This document shows, one piece after another, positions 6,948 through 14,164 of a stretch of DNA of 40,584 bases. Each line of letters starts with the position of its first letter. The first letter of the stretch is position 1. The stretch is from HGM04593 sp045591315 (lineage in GTDB: Bacteria > Bacteroidota > Bacteroidia > Bacteroidales > Bacteroidaceae). The stretch lies in contig JAZNSN010000073.1 in NCBI GenBank assembly GCA_045591315.1, positions 1 through 40,584 of the forward strand. The letters run 5' to 3'. A program made the translations under genes and the position numbers. Under the pieces are notes generated by a model that saw only the letters and a list, made by a program, of their open reading frames with translations, had not been told where the DNA came from and did no database searches.

Positions 6948-8582
6948 TTAAAGTTGATTTTTATTAGGTCTTTTACCAATCCAGGCATCCTCGGGAACAT
7001 TGCGTTCTATGATGGTGTCTGGTTTAACATTTGTAAGATATTTAGTGATTTTCTTTGCAGAAAATGAAATAGTCAGACTATGCGAAGCACGAGTACATGC
7101 AACATAAAAAGCATTTCTATCTGGTATATCCGCATCACTTGCAAAGGGAACGAACACATTGTCAAATTCTGTACCCTTGGCTGCATGATACGTGAGAATG
7201 CAGGGCAAATCGTTGTTCGTAAAATCAAGTGTGTTGATTGTACGATAAGGTGGAATCTTCCCCGTTCTATAAAGAACCTGAGTCTGCATACCATTTTTAG
7301 AGAAGAACTGATGTACATATTTGACATCACTTTCTAATGGTACAAGTATAGCCACGTCATCCAAATCTTCCAATCGGATTTTATTTAAGATCGCCTCTAA
7401 TTCTTTATCTTTTGACTCTTGCTTCTGAATGACGGGCTTCGGATACTGCGGATAGTCACTGTTTCCGCCATCTTTCATGTTGTCAGACAAAAGATCAATG
7501 GATGGGAATACAATATCCTGTGCCACCTTAGCAATAGACTTGGGCAACCTATAATTATATTTAAGGAACAATCTCCTGTAGCGTAGTGCCGCTGTTATAG
7601 TATCCATGCTCGCTCCTCGATTAGTATAGATTTTCTGGGCAGAATCCCCAAAAAGAGATATACTTTTATTAACTTTCGGAAGGAAACGTTGTTTGTAGTC
7701 TGAAACATCAAAATCTTGTGCTTCATCAACGATTAGATAATCAATTTTACCTTCAGCTTTCCTAAATAGCGTTCCGCTTGGTATCAGAACCATTTCTGGG
7801 TCAGTTATATCTATCCCATGTTCAACAGGTGTTTCTCTGAACCAAGAAACACGTCTTCCAAAGTTTCGGTAATAAGTGTCGGCGACCCAATCGGCAAAGT
7901 CAATGCTCACCAACAAGTCGTTAGGATAATTTTGCTTACCCTTATCATACGATTGTACTTTTTCAAATTGTCGTATAATGCCATTTTGAACTATGAAGAC
8001 ATTCTTGTTCGATATTTCTATGAAATAGTATATTTCTCCTTGTTGTGTTGAATTACTTTCGTCAACAATTTTCACATTGGTGCAAATAGAATACGAGCCC
8101 ATGTCCCTTATAAATGAAGAGTTGATACCAGTTTCTAACCTTTTGTATTTACTGTCGATTTTCACGCCATCAACATTGACCGTATAGTTGCCTAATCTAG
8201 AACTTTCAAATTTGTACACTTTTTCGTTCTGAATTAGGTAATAGACGTGATGCGAATTCACTGTTCTTATATTTCCTCGACAATAAACATCACCTATTAA
8301 ATCAAAGCCACGATGTTCCCAAGCCCAGTCATAGGCAATTCTTTCTTTATCAAGGCCCAAAGCCTCCAATCCATAAGCGACCATGCGTTTTAATGCCATT
8401 GTATAAACAACAAGGGCGTATGAATCGCTGAAAGCACTTGCTTGAACAGCTCGGTGTATCGCCAAGTTGGTTTTACCACTACCTGCAGAACCTTGTACAA
8501 TAAGATTCTCATTTGGATCTCGGATGATAATTTGACGTTGTGAATCATCTAAGTTAGATATAAACCACTTTTCTAATCTCAT
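6948..8582 (-). CDS. UvrD/Rep-like superfamily 1 helicase
   Basis: A 544-residue SF1 ATPase with a full motif set. Walker A is GSAGSGKT (31-38), Walker B LIVDEAQD (283-290) and motif III FGDSAQ (311-316). YNYR (342-345) matches motif IV, TYHAAKGTEFDNVF (464-477) motif V, and YVACTRAS (493-500) motif VI. It is shorter than UvrD or Rep, and the region between motif I and Walker B (about 100-250) is not a typical 1B domain. It should be an ATP-driven translocase on nucleic acid. Paired with the coiled-coil gene 2 nt downstream, it recalls two-gene defence modules in which a UvrD-like helicase has a partner (for example GajB in Gabija). The partner here is not an OLD nuclease. Its promoter with operator is at 8603-8637. 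Confidence 0.88.
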   Translation of the reverse strand: MRLEKWFISNLDDSQRQIIIRDPNENLIVQGSAGSGKTNLAIHRAVQASAFSDSYALVVYTMALKRMVAYGLEALGLDKERIAYDWAWEHRGFDLIGDVYCRGNIRTVNSHHVYYLIQNEKVYKFESSRLGNYTVNVDGVKIDSKYKRLETGINSSFIRDMGSYSICTNVKIVDESNSTQQGEIYYFIEISNKNVFIVQNGIIRQFEKVQSYDKGKQNYPNDLLVSIDFADWVADTYYRNFGRRVSWFRETPVEHGIDITDPEMVLIPSGTLFRKAEGKIDYLIVDEAQDFDVSDYKQRFLPKVNKSISLFGDSAQKIYTNRGASMDTITAALRYRRLFLKYNYRLPKSIAKVAQDIVFPSIDLLSDNMKDGGNSDYPQYPKPVIQKQESKDKELEAILNKIRLEDLDDVAILVPLESDVKYVHQFFSKNGMQTQVLYRTGKIPPYRTINTLDFTNNDLPCILTYHAAKGTEFDNVFVPFASDADIPDRNAFYVACTRASHSLTISFSAKKITKYLTNVKPDTIIERNVPEDAWIGKRPNKNQL

Positions 8583-8602
8583 ATTATTCTGTTTTGTTGG
8601 TG

Positions 8603-8637
8603 CAAAGTTAAATCTCGACAGCGAACCCTATGTTCGC
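8603..8637 (-). promoter_or_regulatory. Helicase-operon promoter with 17-bp operator
   Basis: The minus-strand -7 box TAACTTTG (8610-8603) lies 20 nt before the helicase start. Ten nt upstream is GCGAACCCTATGTTCGC (8621-8637), with perfect 6-bp arms GCGAAC/GTTCGC around 5 nt. It matches the retron copy at 14 of 17 positions and the WYL copy at 13 of 17. The operator overlaps the stop codon of the WYL gene (8628-8630). Confidence 0.85.
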
Positions 8638-9662
8638 ATTAAGGAATATCTATCAAACATAGACTTAATTCGATTATAAATATCGTCTTGAATGGATGAT
8701 GGCGACAATACAACAAGTTCTTTCCCAAAGGAACAAAGTTCTCGGGTTAACTCATAGTTCGGAATGCAATCTATAGAGAAAAATGCTCCCTCATAAAGAG
8801 ATGGGTATTTCCTACGGTATATTTCTTCACGTTCACCTTTATACTGACATTGAGAACCGTGAATGGGTTTAGTCTCCACATAGTCCTTAGAGCTATTGCT
8901 TACCCAAAACAAGATATGTTCAAGACCACGGTCTTCATATAGGGTTACTCCAATAATATCTTCAAAGCGTTCTGCCAAGTCTTCGTTACATGGCTTGTAT
9001 TTCATTTCAGGAAAGGCCGTCACAGCATCAATTCTATCGAGGGCAAAATTGAGAATTTTGCCATCTTCATCTGCCACTCCTATAATATACCATCGATTAT
9101 TGTATTGCTTAAGTAAATATGGATGAAATACGATAGTTTTCTTCCCTATGTCGGAAAACGTATGATATTCTAATTCAACAACTACTTGATTAGAGATGTA
9201 GTCGAACAAAACACCCAACAGATTAGAATTCTGTAAATATGGATTGTTGCTAAAGCTGATAACTTTCGGACGTTCTTTTAGTCCAAGCCCCATCTTGAAG
9301 CGCTCTAACCATTCAAAATGTGCTAGCCCATCAAATTGACCAACGGTATTAAGTACTTCAAGTATAAGATTACTTTCCTCGTTAGATAATTCTTTCTTAA
9401 ATATTGAAAAAGATGGATCTGCATAGCGCAAACACCTTCTATTGCTAACTCTAAATCTCTCTACCTCTGCAAAAAATGGGTCATACTCTAAATAATGAAT
9501 ATCTTTTTCAATACAGCGTTGTGTAACTTCAGGCAATCCTGCCGCAATAAGTTTTTCATTGCATTTTTCAGTCAAATCATGTATGTCGTAGAAATGATGT
9601 CTGTCTGACAACATTTCGTCTAAAAACTTGTATCGCGTCAAAGCATTTTTATTTGTTGGCAT
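8628..9662 (-). CDS. WYL-domain transcriptional regulator
   Basis: A 344-residue protein with an N-terminal helix-turn-helix-like region (about 1-75). A WYL domain at about 155-215 includes HPYLLKQYNNRWYIIG (180-195) and the following FALDRI strand. A C-terminal extension (about 240-344) is of the kind that dimerises in this family. WYL regulators such as BrxR and CapW bind inverted repeats upstream of phage-defence operons and usually repress them until a nucleic-acid or nucleotide ligand appears. Here the gene sits between its own operator-bearing promoter (9676-9710) and that of the helicase operon (8603-8637), and a third copy precedes the retron. It is the best candidate for the shared regulator; the small HTH protein upstream is the alternative. 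Confidence 0.88.
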   Translation of the reverse strand: MPTNKNALTRYKFLDEMLSDRHHFYDIHDLTEKCNEKLIAAGLPEVTQRCIEKDIHYLEYDPFFAEVERFRVSNRRCLRYADPSFSIFKKELSNEESNLILEVLNTVGQFDGLAHFEWLERFKMGLGLKERPKVISFSNNPYLQNSNLLGVLFDYISNQVVVELEYHTFSDIGKKTIVFHPYLLKQYNNRWYIIGVADEDGKILNFALDRIDAVTAFPEMKYKPCNEDLAERFEDIIGVTLYEDRGLEHILFWVSNSSKDYVETKPIHGSQCQYKGEREEIYRRKYPSLYEGAFFSIDCIPNYELTRELCSFGKELVVLSPSSIQDDIYNRIKSMFDRYSLMRT

Positions 9663-9675
9663 ATAACGTTTTTTG

Positions 9676-9710
9676 CAAATTTACCCTATTGAAACGAACT
9701 CAATGTACGC
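9676..9710 (-). promoter_or_regulatory. WYL-gene promoter with 17-bp operator
   Basis: The minus-strand box TAAATTTG (9683-9676) is followed within 13 nt by the WYL start, giving a very short leader. Ten nt upstream of the box is ACGAACTCAATGTACGC (9694-9710), the least symmetric of the three operator copies. The arrangement suggests autoregulation. Confidence 0.75.
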
Positions 9711-9720
9711 ACAACTTTGT

Positions 9721-9945
9721 TTATTTTAAGGAAAGGATATATTGTTTGTACTCTCTAACGATTAACTCTTTTATATCAACCCCAAGCAAATCTGAGATTT
9801 TCAGCAAACTATTGAGATCGGGTTGCGATGAGTTTGTACACCATTTTGAAACAGTTGATGGGTTTACACCCAATTGCTCGGCCAACCATTTGTTGGTGCG
9901 TTTTTTCTCAACTAAAACTACTTTTATGCGGTTTATATCTTCCAT
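9721..9945 (-). CDS. Small XRE-family HTH protein
   Basis: A 74-residue protein that is almost entirely one Cro/C1-type helix-turn-helix domain (KWLAEQLGVNPSTVSKW at 19-35, then a typical LLKISDLLGVDIKELI tail). I chose the ATG at 9943-9945; the longer frame begins at TTG. Such proteins act as controllers of restriction-modification, toxin-antitoxin and other defence cassettes, or of mobile-element genes. It lies between the integrase and the WYL gene, all on the same strand, with its own -7 box at 9964-9971. It could regulate the island along with, or instead of, the WYL protein. Confidence 0.8.
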   Translation of the reverse strand: MEDINRIKVVLVEKKRTNKWLAEQLGVNPSTVSKWCTNSSQPDLNSLLKISDLLGVDIKELIVREYKQYILSLK

Positions 9946-9963
9946 AACTTTGTTCGTTTGTAA

Positions 9964-9971
9964 CAAAATTA
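9964..9971 (-). promoter_or_regulatory. Probable -7 box of the small HTH gene
   Basis: Minus-strand TAATTTTG fits TAnnTTTG and lies 18 nt before the chosen start. No copy of the 17-bp operator is present here, unlike the next promoter downstream. Confidence 0.5.
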
Positions 9972-10031
9972 GTGATTTTATTTCACTTTAACTGCAAACA
10001 AGAGGATTTATTTTGTTTTTGCCATCTTTTT

Positions 10032-11426
10032 TTAGAACAAACCCTCGTTTCCTGCGTTCTCACTTTGGCGAAGTTTCTCCATAATTTTGTCGGCTATTTC
10101 GTCTGACGACAGTTTGATATAGTCAAAGAATGTGCGTTGGTCTTTGTGCCCACTGATTGACATCATCTGTACAGTATCGAATAGCCCAGTAATGTAAAGA
10201 TTGGTGATTCCACTTCTGCGGGCTGTATGCGATGTAACTAAGTCATAGCGATATTTGATGACATCGCCATCCTCGTTACGCATAAATTCCGTATCGCCAC
10301 GCTCTTCCATTTCACGTTCGCGCATGGTGAGTTTGGTGATCTCTGTTTTTTGTAACGATGGTACCTCTTCGGATAACCGTTTGAGTATATCCTTTATGTA
10401 TCGGTTGAGAATGACATCCGAAATCTCAGGAATATTAAAGTCGTAACGCTCGGCAATGCGCAGTAGATTGTCGTTCATAATGGGAACAACAACCGGAGTA
10501 CTCGTTTTCTTTTGTATCAAGCGAACAACCTTGTTGCCTCTTGCTGTAGTGGTAAAGTTATTGGCTGTAAGTGCAGAATAGTCACTATATCTCTGACAAG
10601 TGTAACAACCAACAAGGAACACATCGCGCACTTGTGCATCCAACCCCTCTAATGGCATTTCATACAAGGCCTGAAGCTCTGCATCATTCAAATAGATTTC
10701 CTTTGCTTTATCACATTCGCGCACACGGATTTTTGAGAAACACTTTTCGGCTACGGAATTGTTGTGCAGTCTGGCTTTATGGGCATAGCCAACCATTGCA
10801 CGGAAACAAACAAGGTATTTGTTAATACTCTTGGGCATATAGCCATCTTTCTCCATCATAAAAAGAAACTTATCTACCAATCGTTGATCGATACTTTCCC
10901 AAGTGAATGGGTGCTTTTTGTGAAAGCGCTCAAGGATAAGTCTGAAAGACTCCCAAACTTTGCAAGTGTTGGCACTATAGGTGTTGCCATTGTGCTTGAT
11001 GGAGCCCTCTCTGATTCCTGCAATGAAGTCATTGAGGAAAGTTCGTACATCTTTTTTACGAGCTTCCTCTGCAGCTTGTTTCCTCTGCTTGCGTTCTTCT
11101 TCCTCTTTGCGTTGCTGTTCTCTGATTTCGGCAAAGACAATAGACTCAACCGCACGGTCTATGTGTGTATCTTCAAATTTACCCTGACTGAGCAGTTCTT
11201 CCAATGCCTGGTCGATGGCACACATCTTACGATAAATAGTCTGCCCGTCTTTAGTTCGATAGAACTTCTCCAAGCTTGCAGCATCCTTATTTGCTCTCTC
11301 CCACACATTACGGTCAATCGCAATTCTCGTATTTACATTCTTGTCAATCTTAGGAACACGCTTCCTTATTCGAACGAACAGTGTAGCCTCTTTACTTGTA
11401 CCTTTTCTCAAAAAGTAGTTGCCCAT
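10032..11426 (-). CDS. Tyrosine recombinase / integrase
   Basis: A 464-residue integrase from the chosen start (MGNYFLRKG). The 20 residues of the longer open frame are unconserved in character and include the promoter region. It has an N-terminal arm-type DNA-binding segment, a charged Glu/Lys/Arg-rich helix (about 103-125), a SAM-like core-binding domain, and a C-terminal catalytic domain. The catalytic set is R279 (TCQRYSDYS), H400-x-x-R403 (SHTARRS), H427 (SGHKDQ) and Y436 (FFDYIKL). This is the architecture of Bacteroidetes mobile-element integrases. It reads inward from the candidate attachment site at 11609-11656, a usual arrangement in integrative islands. Tandem direct repeats at 11480-11500 lie upstream. 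Confidence 0.92.
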   Translation of the reverse strand: MGNYFLRKGTSKEATLFVRIRKRVPKIDKNVNTRIAIDRNVWERANKDAASLEKFYRTKDGQTIYRKMCAIDQALEELLSQGKFEDTHIDRAVESIVFAEIREQQRKEEEERKQRKQAAEEARKKDVRTFLNDFIAGIREGSIKHNGNTYSANTCKVWESFRLILERFHKKHPFTWESIDQRLVDKFLFMMEKDGYMPKSINKYLVCFRAMVGYAHKARLHNNSVAEKCFSKIRVRECDKAKEIYLNDAELQALYEMPLEGLDAQVRDVFLVGCYTCQRYSDYSALTANNFTTTARGNKVVRLIQKKTSTPVVVPIMNDNLLRIAERYDFNIPEISDVILNRYIKDILKRLSEEVPSLQKTEITKLTMREREMEERGDTEFMRNEDGDVIKYRYDLVTSHTARRSGITNLYITGLFDTVQMMSISGHKDQRTFFDYIKLSSDEIADKIMEKLRQSENAGNEGLF

Positions 11427-11451
11427 AACTTTTTTCTTTATAAATCCTCTA

Positions 11452-11459
11452 CAAAGATA
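11452..11459 (-). promoter_or_regulatory. Integrase promoter -7 box
   Basis: Minus-strand TATCTTTG, a perfect TAnnTTTG match, 25 nt before the chosen integrase start. This supports the start at 11426 rather than 11486. Confidence 0.6.
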
Positions 11460-11479
11460 TGGAAAGATTCTGATATTTA

Positions 11480-11500
11480 TCACCACATTGTCACCACATT
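11480..11500. repeat. Tandem direct repeat before the integrase
   Basis: TCACCACATT occurs at 11480-11489 and again at 11491-11500, an 11-nt period or one helical turn. It lies about 20-40 nt upstream of the integrase -7 box. Its position and spacing suit arm-type integrase sites or an autoregulatory site. Confidence 0.5.
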
Positions 11501-11608
11501 TTTAAAATCAGCTTAATATTGGCTTTTTAAAAGAAATTTGTAAGGTGTTATATTTCAATACATTTCTTATTTCTTTTAATTTTTGCGATTAAATTAAATA
11601 AAGAAAAT

Positions 11609-11627
11609 GGAGTTCTGGTGGCACCAC
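11609..11627 (+). other. Candidate attachment site (tRNA 3'-end-like)
   Basis: The 19-nt GGAGTTCTGGTGGCACCAC looks like the end of a tRNA T-arm and acceptor. It is followed at once by a terminator, as after many tRNA genes, but no 5' tRNA body precedes it. This is what an attR left by integration into a tRNA 3' end would look like. I found no second copy near 356-995, so the other end may lie outside the window. The tRNA identity is not determined. Confidence 0.4.
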
Positions 11628-11656
11628 AAAAAAGGCCGCTAAATGCGGTCTTTTTT
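11628..11656. terminator. Strong terminator next to the att-like site
   Basis: AAAAAAGGCCGC (11628-11639) pairs with GCGGTCTTTTTT (11645-11656), with one G-U pair and a TAAAT loop. It has a T-tract in both directions. Confidence 0.75.
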
Positions 11657-11710
11657 GTATTATACCAAAGGCTACGTATGTGAGAATTCTCGTATTTCGC
11701 AATATTTTTG

Positions 11711-11940
11711 AGATTCATTGATAATGCTGCCTTGCCGTAACCCACGCGGCACAAACTTCGTCTGTGCTTCGCGTGACCATTTACTACCAGCATTATCTAA
11801 ACCTGCGGCTTTCGTCGCTATGCCCCATCGAAATGACAAAACATCGTTTTGTTATCGACGAGTTTTGCAGCAACAGGTCAAACGTAGCATAGCCGTAGGT
11901 TATGCCGTTCGGGTTGCGAAAGGCAAAACGAGTCAATGAC
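11711..11940. repeat. Structured intergenic inverted-repeat element
   Basis: No gene is seen. There is a nested structure: GATAATGCTG (11720-11729) with CAGCATTATC (11788-11797), enclosing CACGCG (11743-11748) with CGCGTG (11770-11775), enclosing GCACA (11749-11753) with TGTGC (11763-11767). A second hairpin follows, ACAAAAC (11836-11842) with GTTTTGT (11846-11852), then GTTTTGC (11862-11868) with GCAAAAC (11923-11929). It may be a dispersed intergenic repeat or a structured RNA. Confidence 0.5.
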
Positions 11941-12007
11941 AGTGCAAATATAGAATGACAGGTTCGCTATTTAAACAGATTTATATCGAACTGACATTAT
12001 TTATAGC

Positions 12008-13039
12008 TTATCTGAAATTCTGCTCTATTATCAGTTGTACAAGACGTCCGCCCAGAGTCTGATAGTCACTCCAATGCGAGATGCCTCCCTTCACGCTGTC
12101 GGCACCGGCAAAGTCCATGAAAATGATGCCCAACGGACTCCTTTCCTGCACTTTCCGCTTGCTGAGCAAATCGACTAGAATCGGGTGCAAGGCTGCTGCA
12201 TTCTGCTTGTACCCGGAAGTTGTTGCGACAGGACTTACTCCGAGCCATGTACTGCAGTAGCCACTGAGGAAGTTCACTGTCCACACATCTTTCTGCGCCT
12301 TTCCGGCAAGGGTTATGAAGTTAAGTACAGCTGTACATTTTGCATACCTCTTCTCGTCATCTGTAGGCGCATAATAGTCCTGTACCTGCAGACGTACACT
12401 CCCACCATTGGAATATGATGTTATGCGAGCATCGGAAGTACCCTTCTCATCATGTGTCCAGCCAGATACTACACCGCCTTTATCACTGTCCGAATAGGCA
12501 TTGCGGCTGATGAACAGAATCTTTCCGCGAAGGTCGCCCACTGTCATTCCCTGAACAAACAATGCTGCTTTGTCACCAAGCGACTCTATGGCCTCACCAA
12601 CAAGAGAGGGCCATAGTTTAAGACCGGAATTCTTCTCGGCCTCAACCTCCTCACGAAGGAATACAATTGCAAACTCGCTAGGGTTCTCATCTATCTTTTT
12701 GGCAAGAATCTCCAATGCCTTTCTGAATGTGACTTTTGTCTTTATAGTTCCGTGGAATATCCTGAGTTCCTTATTGTCATATGCGGGACGCAAATCAAAA
12801 GCACGTACGCCACGATCCCACATCTCCGAAAGCTTAAGGCTCTGAGTCTTTCCGAAACCACCGACAAACAACAGGCCTTCGCCTGTTCCGGCATCATGGG
12901 CACCAGGAATGGAGAGTTCTGAAACGAGACGGTTATCCTCTATAGAAGCCAGCCATTTGCTGCCTTCGAACGACTGCGCCGTGAGCATGGTGCTGAAGAC
13001 GCATAACAGGAATAGAAAAGTAAAGCGTAGGTTTTTCAT
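12008..13039 (-). CDS. Secreted PI-PLC X-domain-like protein
   Basis: A 343-residue protein from the chosen start, which places a clean signal peptide at the N-terminus (MKNLRFTFLFLLCVF...TAQS). The open frame runs nine residues further upstream. Residues 40-130 match the PI-PLC X domain: SIPGAHDAG with catalytic H48, RAFDLRP with R84, and IFHG with H96, followed by AIVFLREE. Bacterial enzymes of this family cleave phosphatidylinositol or glycosyl-PI in a metal-independent reaction. The substrate could be host or endogenous inositol lipids; the nearby myo-inositol-phosphate synthase (15637) makes the latter worth testing. A -7 box is at 13111-13118. The gene is divergent from the lipoprotein at 13237. 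Confidence 0.82.
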   Translation of the reverse strand: MKNLRFTFLFLLCVFSTMLTAQSFEGSKWLASIEDNRLVSELSIPGAHDAGTGEGLLFVGGFGKTQSLKLSEMWDRGVRAFDLRPAYDNKELRIFHGTIKTKVTFRKALEILAKKIDENPSEFAIVFLREEVEAEKNSGLKLWPSLVGEAIESLGDKAALFVQGMTVGDLRGKILFISRNAYSDSDKGGVVSGWTHDEKGTSDARITSYSNGGSVRLQVQDYYAPTDDEKRYAKCTAVLNFITLAGKAQKDVWTVNFLSGYCSTWLGVSPVATTSGYKQNAAALHPILVDLLSKRKVQERSPLGIIFMDFAGADSVKGGISHWSDYQTLGGRLVQLIIEQNFR

Positions 13040-13110
13040 TGCAATATCAACGTTTTTATAACTCATATTAAAATGCAGAAGGGCATATCAGTCATAGGTT
13101 CCCTATTGTG

Positions 13111-13118
13111 CAAATATA
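13111..13118 (-). promoter_or_regulatory. -7 box for the PI-PLC gene
   Basis: Minus-strand TATATTTG matches TAnnTTTG, 71 nt upstream of the chosen start. Confidence 0.5.
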
Positions 13119-13184
13119 ATACATTTTATTCTAATCGTTGAGAGAGAATAGAGAATAACTTTTCCAGAATTTATGCCTAAAGAG

Positions 13185-13215
13185 TTTGTATTGTAAAAGC
13201 ATGGTGTTATTTTTG
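13185..13215 (+). promoter_or_regulatory. Promoter of the lipoprotein gene
   Basis: TTTG (13185-13188) and TATTTTTG (13208-13215) are separated by 19 nt, the classic Bacteroidetes -33/-7 spacing, 21 nt before the start at 13237. Confidence 0.65.
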
Positions 13216-13236
13216 GGAAACTTTTAAATACACGAT

Positions 13237-14097
13237 ATGTACAAACAGATTTTATTTATCCTCGCTGCAGCAATGATGCTGTCGGGATGCGAAACGAAGA
13301 AGGAGGCAAAGAGCGACCTGCAGAAAATGAACCTCGAAGGCAGAATCTCTAAAGTTGTAATCGCAACAAGTTCGGCAAGATTTGCAAAAGGCAGTGTAAG
13401 ACTTGCCAAAACGACAACGGACAAGAATCACTACAACTATATAATGGAGTTCAACGAAGACGGGAATATCGTCAACAGCAGAACCATCAACCATAGGATG
13501 AAGACGGTAAATGAGGTTAATTACGAATACGACGGAAACAAACGTCTGATAAGCGAGACCCATTTAAATGGAGAAGGCATTGAGAAGAAGAAACTATATG
13601 AATATAGCGGAGATAACTTGATATATATAAGGACAGAGGACGGACACGCCAGCGAAATTGGCAGACAGGTATTTGAATACGATGGAGACAAGATTATAAA
13701 GAAAGAAGAGTACAAAAATGGAGTGTTGGTGTCAAGCGACACCCTTTTGAGCAAAGAGGATGGCTATGAAGCATGGGAACATTCAGATGAGAACGGAATA
13801 GTAAACCATGAATTCATCTATGAAAACGGATTCCTCAAAGAGGCTATATGCGGCGATGTCTCACACCTCTTCGAAAGAGACGAAAAAGGCAACATCACAA
13901 AAGCCTATAACGCATCGGCTTCACCCGAAGGTTACGATGTTCTTGAGAGCAAGTCAAAAGATGGTGTACAATCATATAAATACAAATTTGACAAGCGCGG
14001 CAACTGGAAATCAAAGATCGAATATTACGGTGAGGAAGGAGTAGTGAAATTTGTAATATCACGCAAGATATTCTACGAAGACAAGGACGAGAAGTAA
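13237..14097 (+). CDS. Hypothetical lipoprotein with YD-like repeats
   Basis: A 286-residue protein with a lipoprotein signal peptide and lipobox LSGC (Cys at residue 18). The mature part contains recurring Tyr/Asp/Gly-rich units such as EFNEDGNI, YEYDGNKRLISE, FEYDGDKIIKKEEY and FERDEKGNITKAY, with a spacing like YD/RHS-type or antitoxin-like beta repeats. It is likely anchored in the outer or inner membrane facing the periplasm. I do not recognise a specific function. It has its own promoter and stands alone between PI-PLC and lpdA. Confidence 0.75.
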   Translation: MYKQILFILAAAMMLSGCETKKEAKSDLQKMNLEGRISKVVIATSSARFAKGSVRLAKTTTDKNHYNYIMEFNEDGNIVNSRTINHRMKTVNEVNYEYDGNKRLISETHLNGEGIEKKKLYEYSGDNLIYIRTEDGHASEIGRQVFEYDGDKIIKKEEYKNGVLVSSDTLLSKEDGYEAWEHSDENGIVNHEFIYENGFLKEAICGDVSHLFERDEKGNITKAYNASASPEGYDVLESKSKDGVQSYKYKFDKRGNWKSKIEYYGEEGVVKFVISRKIFYEDKDEK

Positions 14098-14164
14098 AAG
14101 CAAAAAACCATTGCCTTTTACACTTGTTTTTCATGTTTTAAGGAAATAAATCAGATTTATCAAT

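Noticed and set aside
6948..8582. Gabija (GajA/GajB) system
   Set aside because: The helicase resembles GajB in class, but the partner lacks OLD-family ATPase and TOPRIM motifs.
996..11426. CRISPR array or Cas genes in the island
   Set aside because: No regularly spaced direct repeats with unique spacers and no Cas motifs. The only tandem repeats are the 33-nt coding repeat and the two integrase-proximal repeats.
11548..11793. Minus-strand 81-codon open frame
   Set aside because: It runs through the att-like site, the terminator and the inverted-repeat element. Its GATRTP-like segment is typical of translated tRNA-end sequence.
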